Shown: one piece after another, positions 61,882 through 64,000 of the stretch
Layout of the letters: every line of letters starts with the position of its first letter
Position numbering within the stretch: position 1 is the first letter of the stretch
NCBI RefSeq assembly: GCF_027941775.1
Contig: NZ_CP115917.1
Span: 852,501 to 916,500 of the forward strand
DNA length: 64,000 bases
DNA from: Tenacibaculum pacificus
Lineage (GTDB): Bacteria > Bacteroidota > Bacteroidia > Flavobacteriales > Flavobacteriaceae
Direction: 5' to 3'
Made by a program: the position numbers and the translations under genes
The notes under the pieces: generated by a model
Databases searched by the model: none
Told to the model about the DNA's origin: nothing
Seen by the model: only the letters and a program-made list of their open reading frames with translations

Positions 61882-62880
61882 TTATTTTAATTCGTTAAAT
61901 TTCTTTCTGCCTAAAGCATAATATTGCCAAATAATAGAGGTGTGTTTATTGTAATTATCTTTTTTATTAAGTTTATTTCTTTTTCCTAAAAACTTAATAA
62001 AGTTTGCATAAAAACTAAAATGAGCTTTTAAAATAGCAATAGTATGTTTGGGTTTAAGTTCAAGTAAGAATTTAAGTCCTGCAATTCCATCTAAGACTAA
62101 GCGAGAAAAAATCACAAAGAAGACCAATTTGGTAGGTACATTTTTAACGATATTTAATAAGCTATTCCTGAAATTTAAAAAGGTTTTCTGCGGATTTATT
62201 GCCTGTAAAGTTGCACCGCCAACATGATAAACAGTTGAATTTCCTACATATTTAATTGTGAAATTTTTGTTTTTTGCTCGCCAACATAAATCTATTTCTT
62301 CTTGATGTGCAAAATAATCTTCATCAAAACCACCTAGTTGATGATATACTTTTGAACGAATAAAAAAGCAAGCTCCAGAAGCCCAAAAAATTTCGGTAGT
62401 ATCGTTAAATTGTCCGTTATCGGTTTCTAAGTTATTAAAAATACGTCCACGACAATATGGATAACCGTATAAATCGATAAAGCCACCGCCAGCACCTGCA
62501 TATTCAAATTTAGTTTTATCTTTGAAATCTAAAATTTTAGGCTGAATAATTGCCGTATTTTCTTCTTTTTTAAAAGTATCTAAAATAGGTGTAAGCCAGT
62601 TTTTAGTAACCTCAATATCAGAATTTACTAAACAATAAATATCGGCATTAATATGTTGTAAAGCATCGTTATATCCTTTAGCATAACCGCCGTTAGTACT
62701 ATTTTCTACTATTTTAACGGTAGGGAAATTTTGTTTGATAAAAGAGATAGAAGCATCAGAAGAAGCATTATCAGCAACATAAATTTCAGCCTGATTTATA
62801 CTAAAATTTACAATACTAGGTAAGAACTGCTCTAATAATTTTTTACCATTCCAATTTAATATAACGACTGCTGTTTTCAT
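61882..62880 (-). CDS. Family 2 glycosyltransferase
   Basis: This 332-residue GT-A transferase starts KTAVVILNWNGKKLLEQFLPS and has the metal-binding DxD-type VNSDIEV near 95. Rhamnosyltransferase-like features follow (GAGGGFIDLYGYPYCRG, FWASGACFFIRSKVYHQLGGFDEDYFAHQEEIDLCWRA, VYHVGGATL). It probably adds a sugar to lipopolysaccharide or an exopolysaccharide, at the inner membrane. No other glycan genes adjoin it. Confidence 0.92.
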   Translation of the reverse strand: MKTAVVILNWNGKKLLEQFLPSIVNFSINQAEIYVADNASSDASISFIKQNFPTVKIVENSTNGGYAKGYNDALQHINADIYCLVNSDIEVTKNWLTPILDTFKKEENTAIIQPKILDFKDKTKFEYAGAGGGFIDLYGYPYCRGRIFNNLETDNGQFNDTTEIFWASGACFFIRSKVYHQLGGFDEDYFAHQEEIDLCWRAKNKNFTIKYVGNSTVYHVGGATLQAINPQKTFLNFRNSLLNIVKNVPTKLVFFVIFSRLVLDGIAGLKFLLELKPKHTIAILKAHFSFYANFIKFLGKRNKLNKKDNYNKHTSIIWQYYALGRKKFNELK

Positions 62881-62904
62881 AATTGCGAATTTATCAATTA
62901 TTTA

Positions 62905-63348
62905 TTATTTATAATCAGGAATATCTTTTAAAAAAACATAGGTTTCGTTTTCTTTATCAAGCTGACAAAAATAATGCTCTAATCCGTTGGTAACAATTAG
63001 ATAATTAGCATTTAACTTTAAGTTATAACGTGCAATTTGGTCAAAAGTATCTTGAGCAATTTTAATTTTTGGAGCTTTACATTCTACTATAATATTCGGT
63101 GTTCCATCCGAAGAAAAAATAACAATATCTGTTCGTTTTTTTAGGTTGTTTATAGTCAATTGTTTTTCAAGAGCAATTAAAGTAACAGGATATTTTTTTT
63201 CTTCAATTAAAAACTGCACAAAATGTTGACGAACCCATTCTTCAGGAGTTAAGACTAAGTATTTTTTTCTTAAATTATCAAAAATAAGCGTCTTATTTTC
63301 GTTACTTTTGAGCCTGAATTTGTAGGTAGGAAGATTCAATTTTTGCAT
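62905..63348 (-). CDS. HsdR N-terminal-type nuclease-domain protein, stand-alone
   Basis: This 147-residue protein matches the type I restriction HsdR_N domain of the PD-(D/E)xK fold: EEWVRQHFVQFLI, KRTDIVIFSSDGTPNIIVECKAPK (Asp and the ECK core) and ARYNLKLNANYLIVTNG. No helicase, methylase or specificity gene is nearby, so it is not a restriction system. It is divergent from holA with only 17 bases between the start codons, an arrangement I recall from other Bacteroidota, so a role tied to replication is possible. Confidence 0.84.
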   Translation of the reverse strand: MQKLNLPTYKFRLKSNENKTLIFDNLRKKYLVLTPEEWVRQHFVQFLIEEKKYPVTLIALEKQLTINNLKKRTDIVIFSSDGTPNIIVECKAPKIKIAQDTFDQIARYNLKLNANYLIVTNGLEHYFCQLDKENETYVFLKDIPDYK

Positions 63349-63365
63349 GCTTCAAAAATAAGAAA

Positions 63366-64000
63366 ATGAACGAAATTAAAACTATCGTATCCGATATAAA
63401 AAAAGGGAATATAAAACCTATATATTTTTTAATGGGTGATGAACCTTATTATATTGATAAAATCTCTGAATATATCGAAAAAAACGTACTTGATGAATCT
63501 GAAAAAGGCTTTAATCAAGTGGTAATGTATGGAAGAGATGTTACTATTGATGAAATTATAGCATCAGCAAAACGCTATCCGATGATGGCAGAAAAGCAGG
63601 TGATTATTGTAAAAGAAGCACAAGATTTAGTTCGTAGTATTGATAAACTTGAAGCTTATGCCGAAAATCCGCAATTAAGTACCGTATTAGTTTTTAATTA
63701 TAAATATAAGAAGTTAGATAAGCGTAAAAAAACTTATAAAGCGATTGCTAAAAATGGCTTAATTTACGATAGTAAAAAACTATATGAGAATCAAGTTGCA
63801 GATTGGATTCGTAAAGTTTTAGGCGGAAGAAAATATAATATTGAACCAAAAGCATCTCAGATGTTAGTGGAGTTTTTAGGAACAGATTTGAGTAAAATAT
63901 CGAATGAATTAGATAAATTGACTGCTGTTTTATCAAAAGAAACCATTATTACAGATAAACATATTGAAGAAAATATTGGTATTTCGAAAGATTTTAACAA
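63366..64000 (+). CDS. holA: DNA polymerase III delta subunit (partial, runs off the window)
   Basis: From MNEIKTIVSDIKKGNIKP the 211 visible codons match the clamp-loader delta subunit: IYFLMGDEPYYIDKISEYIE (~19-38), MYGRDVTIDEIIASAKRYPMM (~54-74), LEAYAENP, VLVFNYKYKKLDKRKK and LVEFLGTDLSKISNELDKL (~178-196). Delta opens the sliding clamp during loading. The reading frame stays open to the end of the window, so the C-terminus lies outside. The start is 17 bases from the divergent nuclease-domain gene. Confidence 0.93.
   Translation, partial: MNEIKTIVSDIKKGNIKPIYFLMGDEPYYIDKISEYIEKNVLDESEKGFNQVVMYGRDVTIDEIIASAKRYPMMAEKQVIIVKEAQDLVRSIDKLEAYAENPQLSTVLVFNYKYKKLDKRKKTYKAIAKNGLIYDSKKLYENQVADWIRKVLGGRKYNIEPKASQMLVEFLGTDLSKISNELDKLTAVLSKETIITDKHIEENIGISKDFN

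Noticed and set aside
62905..63348. Type I restriction-modification system
   Set aside because: No methylase, specificity or helicase genes are present; only a single nuclease-like domain is encoded.
1..64000. tRNA genes, tmRNA, CRISPR arrays, prophage or toxin-antitoxin pairs
   Set aside because: I scanned the intergenic gaps and found no cloverleaf with a TTCGA loop, no regular direct repeats and no phage-type genes. A covariance-model search would be needed to exclude small RNAs fully.

Overview
The window is about 64 kb of a low-GC (roughly 30 %) chromosome from the Flavobacteriaceae (Bacteroidota), probably close to Tenacibaculum or Polaribacter. The placement rests on promoters of the TTTG / TAnnTTTG type, a gliding-motility/type IX secretion (type B) C-terminal domain, Bacteroidota-specific families (DUF4295, DUF5916, long NusB, YbbR-like, DUF3276) and Bacteroidota gene orders (rpmB-rpmG-DUF4295-ftsY-rimO; nusB-DUF1573-yajC-ybbR-coaE). 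Nothing looks like a prophage, integrative element, CRISPR array, intact insertion sequence or tRNA gene. This is mostly core chromosome.

Layout. 1-520: 3' end of 23S rRNA, 5S rRNA and terminator. 599-691: first copy of a dispersed structured repeat. 730-2170: three near-identical cold-shock genes, each with its own promoter, conserved leader hairpin and terminator, then ywbE. 2195-5266 (-): lytic transglycosylase, alpha/beta hydrolase, mtaB. 5306-9230 (+): acetyltransferase, ABM-domain protein, DUF4442, solute-binding lipoprotein, small lipoprotein and a Lys-rich coiled-coil protein. 9290-16836 (-): FAD reductase, EEP-family hydrolase, two rhomboids, mutL, small membrane protein, ribH, TPR protein. 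16951-18328 (+): recF (frameshifted) and a DciA-like gene. 18393-25317: M1 peptidase, SDR, transaldolase-like gene, menD, CvfB-like gene, esterase. 25411-32658 (+): menB, FAH-family gene, cinA, rpmB-rpmG-DUF4295, ftsY, rimO, and a frameshifted diphthine-ammonia-ligase-like gene. 32858-37244 (-): DUF6122, TIGR02757, lolD-like, DUF5916. 37473-40260 (+): sucC and two tandem secreted paralogues sharing a promoter/palindrome module. 40346-56520 (-): lipoprotein, uvrB, a 1360-residue T9SS surface protein, an ABC exporter pair, a two-component pair, coaE, ybbR-like, yajC, DUF1573, nusB and an amino-acid dehydrogenase. 56684-64000: ABC exporter, PUR-domain protein, menF (frameshifted), hotdog thioesterase, pRiA4b ORF-3 family protein, YrdC-family gene, glycosyltransferase, HsdR_N-type nuclease domain, and holA running off the end.

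How the genes fit together. Menaquinone synthesis is spread over three spots: menD, menB, and menF beside a hotdog thioesterase that is a candidate for the DHNA-CoA hydrolase step. Envelope functions are frequent (transglycosylase, lipoproteins, rhomboids, LolD-like ATPase, T9SS substrate, DUF5916 barrel). Information processing is represented by mutL, recF, uvrB, holA, nusB, ftsY, ribosomal proteins and two methylthiotransferases.

The most notable signals are: (1) a three-copy structured repeat with a compensatory base change in its closing stem; (2) hairpin leaders of the csp genes whose stems are largely preserved by paired changes; (3) a duplicated promoter plus GGTTTGCAAACC palindrome in front of two paralogous secreted proteins; (4) five conserved genes broken or N-terminally clipped by single-base-scale shifts, four at long A/T runs, which points to sequencing error rather than biology; (5) a MutL whose endonuclease motif is eroded. 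I did not find a clearly new multi-gene defence or mobile system.
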